IMG/VR virus record: IMGVR_UViG_3300036944_000508
Coordinates: 1 to 64,000 of that record
Reading direction: 5' to 3' (one strand)
DNA: 64,000 nucleotides
Source: a virus
The notes under the pieces are model-generated. The model was not told the origin of the DNA. It saw only the letters and a program-made list of their open reading frames with translations, and did not search any database. The position numbers and the translations under genes are program-made. Shown here piece by piece: positions 55,717 through 64,000 of this stretch; the first letter of the stretch is position 1; each line of letters starts with the position of its first letter.

Positions 55717-56831
55717 TGCCCCTTACTCGCCTTAAACATTTCACTACGAGCACGATTTGCTGCCGAGAATCCTTGGCGGTCAACAACCTTCAGACCATTG
55801 TAAACATGACCTTCACCACCTGCCGCAGCACCTGCGATAGATGTATTGAAACCACCTGCACCAGAAGAATCTAATCCTCTCGAAAGGTGATTAGTTGCCT
55901 GTTGCAAGTGGTGATGAATTTCTAAGGTGTCGTTGAATTGCTTTTGGTGTTTAGAAACGTGATCAATCGCATCATCCAACACCTTCTTTTTAGCGACCTT
56001 TGTCTTGTCAGTTTTAACTGCATCAATCTTTTTCTGATGCCACTTCGTAAGATAACCCTTATACCCTTGAGTCGAAGGTGTATCATTGGTTGACAGTGTC
56101 GAGTTGATATACTGGCGAAGTGTTTGTTCGTGTCCAACATGATGGTCATAACTATGTGATGCCATCATTTGCTCTGCCTTTTTCAGATGTTCATCTGCTT
56201 TAGACTTATATTCTTTTGGAATAACTCCCTGTTCTTTTGACACAAGGTGTTGAACAAGATGCACATCAGGATGATGATTGAAACCATCAAGATTAGTCAG
56301 AGGTTTTGCCCCTGCTGGAGTAATCTTGGTGTGAATGACAGCACTTACTTTAGATTTAGCAAGTGCTTTGCCTTCAGGACTATCAGCATCTGTCTCATAT
56401 TTAATTGTGTTTGGTGTATGAGAAATCTTTCCATTCTCATGCTCTCTAGATTCACGATCTGACATGTATCCGCCCTGATACTCGCCTGGAGTATGCGGAA
56501 TAACTTTTGGAAGATGTTGTAGGAGAAGTTTTAGTGGATGTGCAAGATATTGTTTATGACTATGCTGGTCTTCAATATCTTGTTCGGAGAAATTATAGTT
56601 GCTTCCTGTGCCCTTATACTTAACACCGACTTTACCATCTGCTCTGCGAATAACATTGAACGACATTCTGTCATCAATCTTACGAGTCATGGATGGTGCT
56701 TTACTGGCAGAAACCTGCTTCAGCGTTTTGAGCGCATGCTTCGCTGGTTGCGGTCCATCAAAAAGTCTATCAGATGGATGCTCAATGTGAAGAATTGCTG
56801 CTTCAGAAAGGAATGATAAGAAACTCTGCAT
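55713..56831 (-). CDS. Ligase-like nucleotidyltransferase (DUF6267-like) with capsid-targeting leader
   Basis: 372 residues. Leader MQSFLSFLSEAAILHIEHPS fits the capsid-targeting pattern with an LSE cut site. Downstream K51-I-D53-D-R55 resembles ligase motif I (KxDGxR), followed by DGKVGVKYKGTGSNYNFSEQ; GEYQGGYMSD recalls motif III and GEGHVYNGLKVVDR recalls motifs IV (EG) and V (K). I recall a similar unannotated T4-like phage family (DUF6267). Nucleotidyltransferase activity is inference. Late box upstream. Confidence 0.6.
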   Translation of the reverse strand: MQSFLSFLSEAAILHIEHPSDRLFDGPQPAKHALKTLKQVSASKAPSMTRKIDDRMSFNVIRRADGKVGVKYKGTGSNYNFSEQDIEDQHSHKQYLAHPLKLLLQHLPKVIPHTPGEYQGGYMSDRESREHENGKISHTPNTIKYETDADSPEGKALAKSKVSAVIHTKITPAGAKPLTNLDGFNHHPDVHLVQHLVSKEQGVIPKEYKSKADEHLKKAEQMMASHSYDHHVGHEQTLRQYINSTLSTNDTPSTQGYKGYLTKWHQKKIDAVKTDKTKVAKKKVLDDAIDHVSKHQKQFNDTLEIHHHLQQATNHLSRGLDSSGAGGFNTSIAGAAAGGEGHVYNGLKVVDRQGFSAANRARSEMFKASKGQ

Positions 56832-56857
56832 AGGGATCCTAATATAATGTTACTCCC

Positions 56858-56865
56858 TATTTATA
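56858..56865 (-). promoter_or_regulatory. T4-type late promoter TATAAATA
   Basis: Perfect TATAAATA 27 bases upstream of the ligase-like gene ATG. Confidence 0.72.
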
Positions 56866-57568
56866 ATAATTGTACCCATTTGAAATTCAATCGTTTGTCG
56901 TGAAATTCTACTGCGTCCAAATTATATGGAGGGTGTGTTATTGAACATGTATCATTATCATATATTGGTTTAATTATATTGGCATCGATTGTCATTTTTC
57001 TTCCGGCTCTTCGACAATCAATTATAATATTTTCTAGTTTAATCCAATTGAATTTAGATTCCATCATCGCCAAAAATTGCCTATCACCATAATGATATGG
57101 TGTATACGATTCATCATATCCTCCACCTTGTTCATACATTGTTTTTGTGCACATAAAAGTGTTTGATGGACCACCACCCATGAGCACATTATGTCCATTG
57201 TGAATAGTGGTAAACCCATACCAAGAATCTTCAGAAAGTTTCATTTTATATATTTCATTCAACTGATCGGAATCCAGGAAATGATCAATGTCTAAAAAAA
57301 TCAACCAGTCAGATTTAGATACTGCTGCGCCAAGATTTCTACATCCATGACTATTAAATCCAATATCTTCTGTCACTTTGTATAGAGAAACGTTAACATT
57401 ATTTGAGATTGTAAATTGAGACAAAACCTCAGACGCAGGATACTGCGGAGATCCATCGTCTATCAAGATAATGGAAATAGGAATTTCATACGTATTCCAA
57501 GTTTTAATCGCTTGCTGTAAATAATTGGGATCGTCATAGTATGTTTGTATTATAGCAATAGAATTCAT
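56861..57568 (-). CDS. Glycosyltransferase family 2 (copy A)
   Basis: 235 residues. GT-A fold: IILIDDGS near residue 40, FLDIDH (DxD-type metal/nucleotide-sugar site) near 93 and YHYGDRQFLAMM. Shares the long block KVTEDIGFNSHGCRNLGA with the adjacent copy, so it arose by duplication. GGAG before ATG 57568. Probably modifies a surface glycan or virion protein. Confidence 0.88.
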   Translation of the reverse strand: MNSIAIIQTYYDDPNYLQQAIKTWNTYEIPISIILIDDGSPQYPASEVLSQFTISNNVNVSLYKVTEDIGFNSHGCRNLGAAVSKSDWLIFLDIDHFLDSDQLNEIYKMKLSEDSWYGFTTIHNGHNVLMGGGPSNTFMCTKTMYEQGGGYDESYTPYHYGDRQFLAMMESKFNWIKLENIIIDCRRAGRKMTIDANIIKPIYDNDTCSITHPPYNLDAVEFHDKRLNFKWVQLL

Positions 57569-58272
57569 ATAACTTTCTCCCATTTGAAATTCAATTTAGT
57601 ATCTTTACACACAATAGATTCTTTATCAAATGGCGGACTATACACTAACATGTTCTCGTCGTCGTATACTGGAATTGATCTAGTATCATCATCAATAATT
57701 TTTCGACCACCGCGACGACATGTTAAGACCAACCAGTCTAGATTATTTTTCTGATATTTTCGCTCAAGATGGGATAACAGTTCACGATCTCCACGATGAA
57801 ACGGCACAAACGATTCATCATATCCACCAGAATCTAAGAATAGTTTTCTCGGTATCATAAACTGATTCAATGCCATGTACGGATTTCCTCGACCTTGAAA
57901 CTTGGCATTAAGTTCATACCAAGAATTAAGATCGAGGGTTTCAGTTTGTAATCTTTTGAGATCGGATGGTTGTAGTGTGTAGTCTATATCTAGAAACAAC
58001 AACCAATTAGATTGTGCCAATGTTGCGCCAAGATTACGACAACCGTGACTGTTGAACCCAATATCTTCAGTGACTTTATACAATGAAAAATTAATATTAT
58101 TATTTAATGTATGCTCTTTCAGAACATTTTCTGCAGGTTCTATCTGAGAACCATCATCAATCAATATAATATTTACTGGAGTGTTGTAGTTGTTCCATCT
58201 CTCGATCTGAGTTTCGAGATAAAATTTTTCATTGTAATACGTTTGAATAATTGTTATATTATTCTGCGACAA
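57565..58272 (-). CDS. Glycosyltransferase family 2 (copy B)
   Basis: 235 residues with start TTG at 58272 (LSQNNITIIQTYYN), which gives the same length as copy A and a good SD (GAGGAG). IILIDDGS, FLDIDY and FVPFHRGDRELLSH mirror copy A; identity is concentrated in KVTEDIGFNSHGCRNLGA. The longer frame with M at 58302 is likely just overlap with the upstream gene. Confidence 0.85.
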   Translation of the reverse strand: MSQNNITIIQTYYNEKFYLETQIERWNNYNTPVNIILIDDGSQIEPAENVLKEHTLNNNINFSLYKVTEDIGFNSHGCRNLGATLAQSNWLLFLDIDYTLQPSDLKRLQTETLDLNSWYELNAKFQGRGNPYMALNQFMIPRKLFLDSGGYDESFVPFHRGDRELLSHLERKYQKNNLDWLVLTCRRGGRKIIDDDTRSIPVYDDENMLVYSPPFDKESIVCKDTKLNFKWEKVI

Positions 58273-58630
58273 TTCCCGCCATCTCCTCAGAGGCATCGAC
58301 AACAGTCAAGTCAGTCGCAGGGAAGTCCACTGATTGCGTCAAGTGATACTGCATGTATTCATTGTGTGTCATTGATTCGTCAACATACAGTTGCCACCCC
58401 GAAAGAGTTTCGTGGAGTTGTGGATAATGATTCTCAATCATGTGTCGCTTAGAATCCATTACCTTACCAATCTCTGGTAGTGTTGGTTCATAATCAAATC
58501 GAGCAATGATATATTCCTTACCACCCGATGCTCTCCACAGAGGCATGTCTTCGGTTCCCGCATTGGTCCATACAAGTGTGGTTGCGACCAACTTCAATTT
58601 CAATTCTTGTGTTTCAGTTTCTTCAGTCAT
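58259..58630 (-). CDS. Hypothetical protein (123 aa)
   Basis: MTEETETQELKLKLVATTLV, acidic. Contains SGGKEYIIARFDYEPTLPEI and QYHLTQSVDFPATDLTVVD. GAGGA before the ATG at 58630; lies between tRNA-Arg and the glycosyltransferase pair. No family recognised. Confidence 0.66.
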   Translation of the reverse strand: MTEETETQELKLKLVATTLVWTNAGTEDMPLWRASGGKEYIIARFDYEPTLPEIGKVMDSKRHMIENHYPQLHETLSGWQLYVDESMTHNEYMQYHLTQSVDFPATDLTVVDASEEMAGIVAE

Positions 58631-58650
58631 AATCTATCCTCTTATTAAAA

Positions 58651-58727
58651 TGGTGATGCCAGTAGGATTCGAACCTACGACCTAGAGCTTAGAAGGCTCT
58701 TGCTCTATCCAGCTGAGCTATGGCACC
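58651..58727 (-). tRNA. tRNA-Arg (UCU)
   Basis: Acceptor GGTGCCA/TGGCATC, anticodon loop CTTCTAA in AGAGC/GCTCT stem, T-loop TTCGAAT, CCA. Stands apart from the main cluster behind its own promoter, decoding AGA/AGG. Confidence 0.94.
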
Positions 58728-58739
58728 AATTACTATTCA

Positions 58740-58768
58740 ACTATACTATACTTATTAGAATTTGTCAA
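58740..58768 (-). promoter_or_regulatory. Promoter of tRNA-Arg unit
   Basis: TTGACA (58763-58768), 17 bp, TATAGT (58740-58745). The -10 is 13 bases before the tRNA 5' end. Confidence 0.8.
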
Positions 58769-59355
58769 CGGTTTTCTCGAAATCTATCTTTTTCAGGATA
58801 AACAAACCATCCCGTCGCAATATATTTTTTCCCGACTAGATCTGGATTTGCTCTATGAATGTGAGTATACGCAGCAGGCCATATAACCAACGTTCCAGCA
58901 GTAGGCGTAAATGCTAATTCCTGATGTTTGAATTCAGTTTGTCCACCCTCTTCAACATCATTCAAGTATAACATCCAAACTGCAAATCTTCCTGGAGATT
59001 GTCTACCCGAACCTTGTTCGTGGTGCCATTGATGGAATCCTCCACCTGTTTCAGAGCGCTGGAATTTCCATCCTGGTGCCAGGACTTCAAAAAATGATTT
59101 AGAGGATGCAGAATATGCAGAATTATACTTGCGCCAACCACGGGCCAAGGCTTCAACTATCTTATCCTCTGATTTTTTCAATGATCCGTAACTACTGGTA
59201 AATATATTCCAATCGGTTCTAGAAGAATCATCGGACAAAATGCAAGCACCACCAGGATCTGGGCGCGAAATAATATCATCGATCCTATCGCGTACCTCGG
59301 CGCATTCCTCGGCAGTCAATACGTTCGGATATAACTCTATAAAATTAGAAGTCAA
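58765..59355 (-). CDS. 2OG-Fe(II) oxygenase (196 aa)
   Basis: FHQWHHEQGSG (HxE-type ligand pair), FAVWMLYLNDVEEGGQTEFK, GTLVIWPAAYTHIHRA (distal His) and KKYIATGWFVYP are the double-stranded beta-helix oxygenase blocks. TTG start at 59355 with GGAG about ten bases upstream, overlapping the helicase end; the longer frame is helicase shadow. Substrate unknown. Confidence 0.8.
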   Translation of the reverse strand: MTSNFIELYPNVLTAEECAEVRDRIDDIISRPDPGGACILSDDSSRTDWNIFTSSYGSLKKSEDKIVEALARGWRKYNSAYSASSKSFFEVLAPGWKFQRSETGGGFHQWHHEQGSGRQSPGRFAVWMLYLNDVEEGGQTEFKHQELAFTPTAGTLVIWPAAYTHIHRANPDLVGKKYIATGWFVYPEKDRFRENR

Positions 59356-60733
59356 ATTTAGACAACTCCCTCGTTCGAGATCCAGTTGGAGTCCGCTCAA
59401 ACACAGGAACAGCATCTTGTCCTGAATCGGTAATACCTTGTTGAGCAGATAACTCTAGATCATACAGTTTCATTTTACCACGGTCAATACCAACCATGAA
59501 TCTTTTATTTATAGCAGGGTCATTATACCGATTCTTCAACTGCTTGACCATAAGTTGTCCCATGTTCTCGAGTTCTTCAGTAGAGATGAGAGCAAACATC
59601 AAGTCAGCAGTTGCAGGTAAACCAAATGATTCCGAAGTATCAGTCAGGTCGACATCACTGTTCGCATATCCACCACGAGTAGTTTGAGTGGCAGAAACAA
59701 CAGGTAAATCAAACTCAACTGCGAACCCACGAAGTTCTTCAGCAATCGCCTTCACATATGTATATGAATTGACACCAGCACCTGCTTTAAATCGACTGGA
59801 TGCACAGATGTTAAGATAATCGACGAAGATAATATCAGGATTAAAGTTGCGCTTCAGTTGTAGTTCGTTTAGCAATGCTTTAAAGTGACCGACATGCGCA
59901 CTAGCAGTAGGATACTCCTTGATGATCAGTTTACCCTCAGTCTTTTTCTTAATCTTATCAATCCGATTATCGAACATGGACTTTGACAGATCCTTTAGAT
60001 CCTGAATGTTTACGTTCATCAAGTTCGCATCGATGCGTTCAGCGATACGTTCTTCTGCCATTTCCATGGTGATATAGAGAACGTTCTTACCTTGACCCAA
60101 AGCACCTGCTGCCATGTGACACATGAACAAAGACTTACCAACACCAGTGCCAGCAAGCGCAATATTCAAAGTCTTATTTGGCAGACCACCATTAGTAATC
60201 TTGTTGAACATGTCAAGATCGAAAGGTAACTTGTTCTCAACACGGTGATAGAAGTCATATCGCGATTCCGAATTGTCAAGGTAATCATGCCCAACATTAT
60301 TATCGAAACACACACTCAATGCATCCTGTAGAATGGACGGAATACCATCCTGAGTATGTTGCTTATCATCACCATCGATAATCTGAATCGATTGCATGAT
60401 TGCATTGTAAACTGCCTTGTCCTTACAGAACTTCTCAGTCTCTTCAAGCAACCACTTCTCATTCACATCAAGAGAATCATCTAGATGTGTCAGTTTTTCA
60501 TTGATATTTTTAAATTCATTTTCGTTTATACCACGGTCATTCTGCACTGCGATTTCAATTGCTTCAACTGTTGGCAGTGAATTATACTTCTCGATAAACT
60601 CTCTAGCATAATTGAAAATCTTACGCTCGGAAGTATCGTGGAAATATTCTGGTGTTATGAATGGAATTACCTTGCGAGCATAGTCTTCGTCGGAAAACAA
60701 TTTACTCAGTATAATCGTCTCGATCTTCTGCAA
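59345..60733 (-). CDS. 41: Replicative DnaB-type helicase (T4 gp41-like)
   Basis: 462 residues. Walker A IALAGTGVGKSLFMCH near residue 195, Walker B-like DIIFVDYLNIC, and VVSATQTTRGGYANSD plus LKNRYNDPAINK (motif H4-type Arg finger) fit the RecA-like DnaB core. Pairs with primase (43223) at the fork. TTG start with GAGGATTTAAAAA upstream; overlaps the small zinc gene. Synteny with T4 (43, uvsX, 40, 41). Confidence 0.93.
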   Translation of the reverse strand: MQKIETIILSKLFSDEDYARKVIPFITPEYFHDTSERKIFNYAREFIEKYNSLPTVEAIEIAVQNDRGINENEFKNINEKLTHLDDSLDVNEKWLLEETEKFCKDKAVYNAIMQSIQIIDGDDKQHTQDGIPSILQDALSVCFDNNVGHDYLDNSESRYDFYHRVENKLPFDLDMFNKITNGGLPNKTLNIALAGTGVGKSLFMCHMAAGALGQGKNVLYITMEMAEERIAERIDANLMNVNIQDLKDLSKSMFDNRIDKIKKKTEGKLIIKEYPTASAHVGHFKALLNELQLKRNFNPDIIFVDYLNICASSRFKAGAGVNSYTYVKAIAEELRGFAVEFDLPVVSATQTTRGGYANSDVDLTDTSESFGLPATADLMFALISTEELENMGQLMVKQLKNRYNDPAINKRFMVGIDRGKMKLYDLELSAQQGITDSGQDAVPVFERTPTGSRTRELSKFDF

Positions 60734-60932
60734 TTTTTAAATCCTCTATCTCATCATATTCATTTGCGATTCTAATGCAACATGGTTCACACACAAACAT
60801 CTCATACTCGAGACCCTCTTCAATACCATGAAGACACATGGCAGGGTCATTCTTTTTCAGAACGACCCCACATTGATCACATATCTTGATTTTCGTATTC
60901 TTCTGAAATATCTTCATCAGAAATGTCCACAT
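60702..60932 (-). CDS. Small zinc-binding protein (76 aa), gene 40 position
   Basis: MWTFLMKIFQKNTKIKICDQ, CDQCGVVLKK, then CLHGIEEG and FVCEPCCIRIAN. Paired CxxC motifs suggest a zinc ribbon. Start at ATG 60932 with GGAGG six bases upstream; the frame overlaps uvsX by 56 bases. In T4 this slot is gene 40 but no similarity is seen. Function unknown. Confidence 0.7.
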   Translation of the reverse strand: MWTFLMKIFQKNTKIKICDQCGVVLKKNDPAMCLHGIEEGLEYEMFVCEPCCIRIANEYDEIEDLKIAEDRDDYTE

Positions 60933-61947
60933 TGTCACCCTCCATCATTTGTCCGTTGCCCATACGATAACGATTTTCAATCCACTCACCGAACGTTGGG
61001 TCGGTAAGAATTGGCAACCAGAACTCTTTGGTATATGTATCATTGAGACGATACTTCTTTTCTTCGCCGACACGCTGGTACCAACCATTGCTTGGTTTCA
61101 CAACGTGACCAGATGCCAATGAAATATCCAACAGACCTGACCACTTACTGATACCACCTTCGAAGGTGACTTCAATCGGGATCTTTGACTTCTCGCGAAC
61201 GTAACGGGACTTCTCAACATTAATGATAAAGTTATAACCAACTACCTCGGTGCCAGACTTCTCTTGCTGACGACCGATGATGAAGATATTATCTGCAGAG
61301 TAGTAGATACCAGTTCCACCCGACACGATTGCCTTGGGGAACATACCAATTTCCATGTAAGTGTGATTGACCACAACCATAGGAATATCCTTAATGGTAA
61401 GGTGTGGGGTGATCATACGGAACAGCGACTTCATCTGCTTAGCACGTGTCATGTCAGCAACCGACTTACCGTCAAGTGCATCGTCGACTTCCTTCTTAGA
61501 AGCAAGGTTACCAACAGAGTCAACAACAATCATGACATTGTCAGCACGTTCGAACTGATTAATTTGCTGCATGACATCATGCTTCAACTGTTCAATGTCA
61601 GTGATTGGTGTGTGAATAACCATGTCAGTATTAATACCAAAGTTCTCAAAGTATGACTGTGGTGCACCAAACTCCGAGTCATAGAACAAGATAACACCAT
61701 CAGGATACTTGTTCTGGAAACTCTGGATAAGCATCATAGCAAACGCTGTCTTGAAGTGCTTAGATGGACCAGCAAAGACAGTCAATCCTGGAGTCAGACC
61801 ACCATCAAGTTTACCTGACAGGGCAACGTTCAAAGCAGGAACTGATGTTTGAATCAAATCCTTGGTACTGAACAACTTACTCTTAGAGAGAACATTAGTC
61901 TCCTTAATGGTGCTGTTCTTTTTAATTTTATCTATTAGTGCATTCAT
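60877..61947 (-). CDS. uvsX: UvsX RecA-like recombinase
   Basis: 356 residues. Walker A GPSKHFKT (same atypical form as T4 UvsX) near residue 78, Walker B VMIVVDSVGNL, L2-type region IVSGGTGIYYSADN and C-terminal acidic tail. Catalyses strand exchange for recombination-dependent replication. The ATG at 61947 overlaps the polymerase TGA (ATGA) and GAGGA lies upstream. Confidence 0.94.
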   Translation of the reverse strand: MNALIDKIKKNSTIKETNVLSKSKLFSTKDLIQTSVPALNVALSGKLDGGLTPGLTVFAGPSKHFKTAFAMMLIQSFQNKYPDGVILFYDSEFGAPQSYFENFGINTDMVIHTPITDIEQLKHDVMQQINQFERADNVMIVVDSVGNLASKKEVDDALDGKSVADMTRAKQMKSLFRMITPHLTIKDIPMVVVNHTYMEIGMFPKAIVSGGTGIYYSADNIFIIGRQQEKSGTEVVGYNFIINVEKSRYVREKSKIPIEVTFEGGISKWSGLLDISLASGHVVKPSNGWYQRVGEEKKYRLNDTYTKEFWLPILTDPTFGEWIENRYRMGNGQMMEGDNVDISDEDISEEYENQDM

Positions 61948-64000
61948 GTAAACATATCCTCTAACGTGGCAACTGGTTCTGTATTCCAACCAATGCCTTC
62001 TACAATTTGTTTTAATGGTTCAAGAAAACTCTTATTGAACATTGTATCATAATCTACATATCTATGTATGTCAAGCTCTTTTGGTATTTTACCAATAAAA
62101 CCAATACAATTTTCGCGAATAGTATTTGGTTCCTTCAAGTATAGGAACTTAATCTTCTCGCCTTCTTGAATTGCTTCATACTTCATACTAAGATTGTGTT
62201 TCTCGAGCAGGTGATTATACATCAAAGCACCACGAACATGCATCGGCGTTCCTTTACCATATATGTCTGCTCTTGATGTATACTTAGCAAGTCCATTGAC
62301 ACTTCGCGGGAAAGCAATATCTTCAGGTTCCATTTTATTGAACAACCCACGAGTGTGCTGAATAAACTTCTGAAGAGTTGCTTCATCTGCAGTCAACGAT
62401 AGTCTTACTGCTTCTTTGAGACTCTCGCGAACAGGCGCTGGAGTCGAGGAACGAACAATTTCGAGACCCATGACTTTGAGTTTCGGATCTTTGTATCGGA
62501 CGCCTTCGTTATCGTAGACATTGAGTGCATACCTTTTCTTTGCAACCCAGAGACCACGTTCCGCGATTGCTTCACGTTTGAAGATAATCTTTTTTTGAAA
62601 TGCATTCGTGTAGTCCGCAAGTCCATCGCAACTCTTGTTGATTGCCTCTGTGATTTTCTCTTCGCAGATTTTATCGAGAACATCAATGAGTTTATCGCGA
62701 TCCAGATTGCCATAATACTTACGAACAAGAGGGTCCAAGGAAATGTAACAAGAATCAGTATCAGAGTAGAAAGAGTAGTTGTGTCCATTTGTACCTACGA
62801 CCTTGTTAAGATAAACGTCAAGTGCCTTACCTACTTCCTGAATAATATACTGACCAGTGGTAGTGATACCCTCGGCAATACGAGCATCATAGTAACGGAA
62901 ATATTCATTCGCCAACGCACCGAACAGTGAGTTCAACTGAATCTTTCTTGCCATCTGGAAGTTGTTATACTTTGAGATGTCATTCTTCAGTTTAGGATTC
63001 TTAGTTTGCTCATATTCTTTCTGAGCGATGATCATCAGTTTCTTGTAACGTTGTCGGTCATCAAAGAACTTCTGAACAATCTCAGGAAACATGCCCATCT
63101 TTTTGCGAGTATAGCAATAACCATTGGCAGTCATGCAAACATCATCTTGTTTGAGATCCTCGAGGTTATAACTATGTCCGAGCAATCCTTTCACCGTTGT
63201 GTCTTTTACTATACCCTGAACGAAAGTCTCTGGCGATTGGTTATACTGCATGATGATTGATGGATACAGCGAGGTAGCATCAAAGGAAACAACCCAGTCA
63301 TACCTTCCTGGTTTTGGTTCTTGCACATACGCACCTTCAATAGTCCTACCCCTGTTTTCTTTCTTCTGAGGGATCTGAATATTTTGATCATGTAAGTGAT
63401 TGTAAATGATACAATCCCACGTGCGAACCTGTGAGAACACATCCGTATAATTACACTTAGCATCGTATGCCATCGTGAGCACAAGTTCAATCAGTTTCAT
63501 TTTGCGCTCAAGTTCATCAACGATCTCAACGTCGATGATGTTATACTCTACGAACCGTGTCCAATCTTTTGTATAGAACTCGCGGAATGTCTCATACGGA
63601 TGCTCAAGTTTTTTCTTACCAAGTTCTTCCTTGGCGATATGATCCAACTTGTAACTCTCTTGTCGAGTATACGTAAACTTCTTATAGAGATCGAGATAGT
63701 CAATAACTGCGACGCCAGTAATATCATATGAGATATGTTCGCGACCCATGATTGTCAAATTCTTACGACGAACCAGACCCCATGGCGAGAACTTCTTGCG
63801 CATGGTTGTATCTTCTTCAGTGCAGAACAGACGATCTATCCGAGAGATTAGATACGCAACGTCGAACAGTTCGCAGTTCCAACCTGTAATAATATCTGGA
63901 TGATTGTCAGAATAAAAACGCAGAAAGGTTTCTAGCAAGTCACGTTCGTCATCACATTTTACATAGAGAAACTTGTTGCCAGCATCCCTCAGGGTCTGAA
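61944..64000 (-). CDS. 43: Family-B DNA polymerase (gene 43), 5' end beyond window
   Basis: About 685 codons visible; the frame is open to 64000 with no start, so the annotated MLETF is not a start. Exonuclease motif II HPDIITGWNCELFD, polymerase motif A FDATSLYPSIIMQ, motif B ARKIQLNSLFGALANE and motif C YSDTDSCYI are all intact; the C-terminus ends LEDMFT, a possible clamp-binding end. Replicates the phage genome together with UvsX, helicase and primase. Confidence 0.96.
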   Translation of the reverse strand, partial: QTLRDAGNKFLYVKCDDERDLLETFLRFYSDNHPDIITGWNCELFDVAYLISRIDRLFCTEEDTTMRKKFSPWGLVRRKNLTIMGREHISYDITGVAVIDYLDLYKKFTYTRQESYKLDHIAKEELGKKKLEHPYETFREFYTKDWTRFVEYNIIDVEIVDELERKMKLIELVLTMAYDAKCNYTDVFSQVRTWDCIIYNHLHDQNIQIPQKKENRGRTIEGAYVQEPKPGRYDWVVSFDATSLYPSIIMQYNQSPETFVQGIVKDTTVKGLLGHSYNLEDLKQDDVCMTANGYCYTRKKMGMFPEIVQKFFDDRQRYKKLMIIAQKEYEQTKNPKLKNDISKYNNFQMARKIQLNSLFGALANEYFRYYDARIAEGITTTGQYIIQEVGKALDVYLNKVVGTNGHNYSFYSDTDSCYISLDPLVRKYYGNLDRDKLIDVLDKICEEKITEAINKSCDGLADYTNAFQKKIIFKREAIAERGLWVAKKRYALNVYDNEGVRYKDPKLKVMGLEIVRSSTPAPVRESLKEAVRLSLTADEATLQKFIQHTRGLFNKMEPEDIAFPRSVNGLAKYTSRADIYGKGTPMHVRGALMYNHLLEKHNLSMKYEAIQEGEKIKFLYLKEPNTIRENCIGFIGKIPKELDIHRYVDYDTMFNKSFLEPLKQIVEGIGWNTEPVATLEDMFT

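Noticed and set aside
60877-60932. Frameshift between uvsX and the small zinc gene
   Set aside because: Both frames have their own start and SD; the 56-base overlap is ordinary gene overlap.

Overview
The window is a stretch of a T4-like myovirus genome. Almost every gene lies on the minus strand and reads right to left. The T4-type replication core is recognisable: family-B DNA polymerase (gene 43, 5' end outside the window), UvsX recombinase, a small zinc protein where T4 has gene 40, DnaB-type helicase (41), primase (61), T4-type RNase H, ribonucleotide reductase NrdA/NrdB with glutaredoxin, ThyX and dCMP deaminase. The order 43-uvsX-x-41 matches T4. A GapR (DUF2312) homologue suggests an alphaproteobacterial host, and the mix of 2OG-Fe(II) oxygenases, sulfotransferases, SpeD, Dps and peroxiredoxin resembles marine T4-like phages. 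The host is inferred, not shown.

Layout. 1-21 kb holds tightly packed small early genes, many joined by ATGA or TAATG overlaps and grouped behind near-consensus sigma70 promoters (a GCTTGACA box, 17 bp, then TATAGTGG). Within it are a lipoprotein operon (2.0-4.8 kb), two proteins sharing a SAK motif, a GlnE-like adenylyltransferase, a peroxiredoxin and a DNA methyltransferase flanked by 47-bp direct repeats. 21.1-27.2 kb is a tRNA cluster of 22 tRNAs and one tRNA-like element, with several small genes and at least three structured non-tRNA RNAs. With the tRNA-Arg at 58.7 kb, all 20 amino acids are represented. 27.2-44.3 kb carries metabolism and replication genes: SDR, SpeD, RNase H, NrdA/B, MazG-like, ThyX, a subtilase with a PP-loop ATPase, and primase. 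44.3-56.8 kb holds lysis and virion genes: two-domain endolysin, holin candidate, nested spanins, fibre-like proteins, Dps, basic head-type proteins, and a nucleotidyltransferase pair. 56.9-64 kb has two glycosyltransferases, then helicase, uvsX and polymerase.

Regulation follows the T4 logic. The early sigma70-type promoters are concentrated in the small-gene half. Six perfect TATAAATA boxes (T4 late promoter consensus) lie just upstream of virion or lysis genes and a few others, including the tRNA operon, which has both kinds.

The points most worth a second look are: a phage GlnE-like enzyme; a set of proteins with a T4-type capsid-targeting leader ending in a prohead-protease-like cleavage site; structured RNAs and aberrant tRNAs in the tRNA cluster, headed by mutually exclusive stem-loops with a possible leader peptide; and the repeated promoter cassette, which seems to mark insertion points for gene cassettes.
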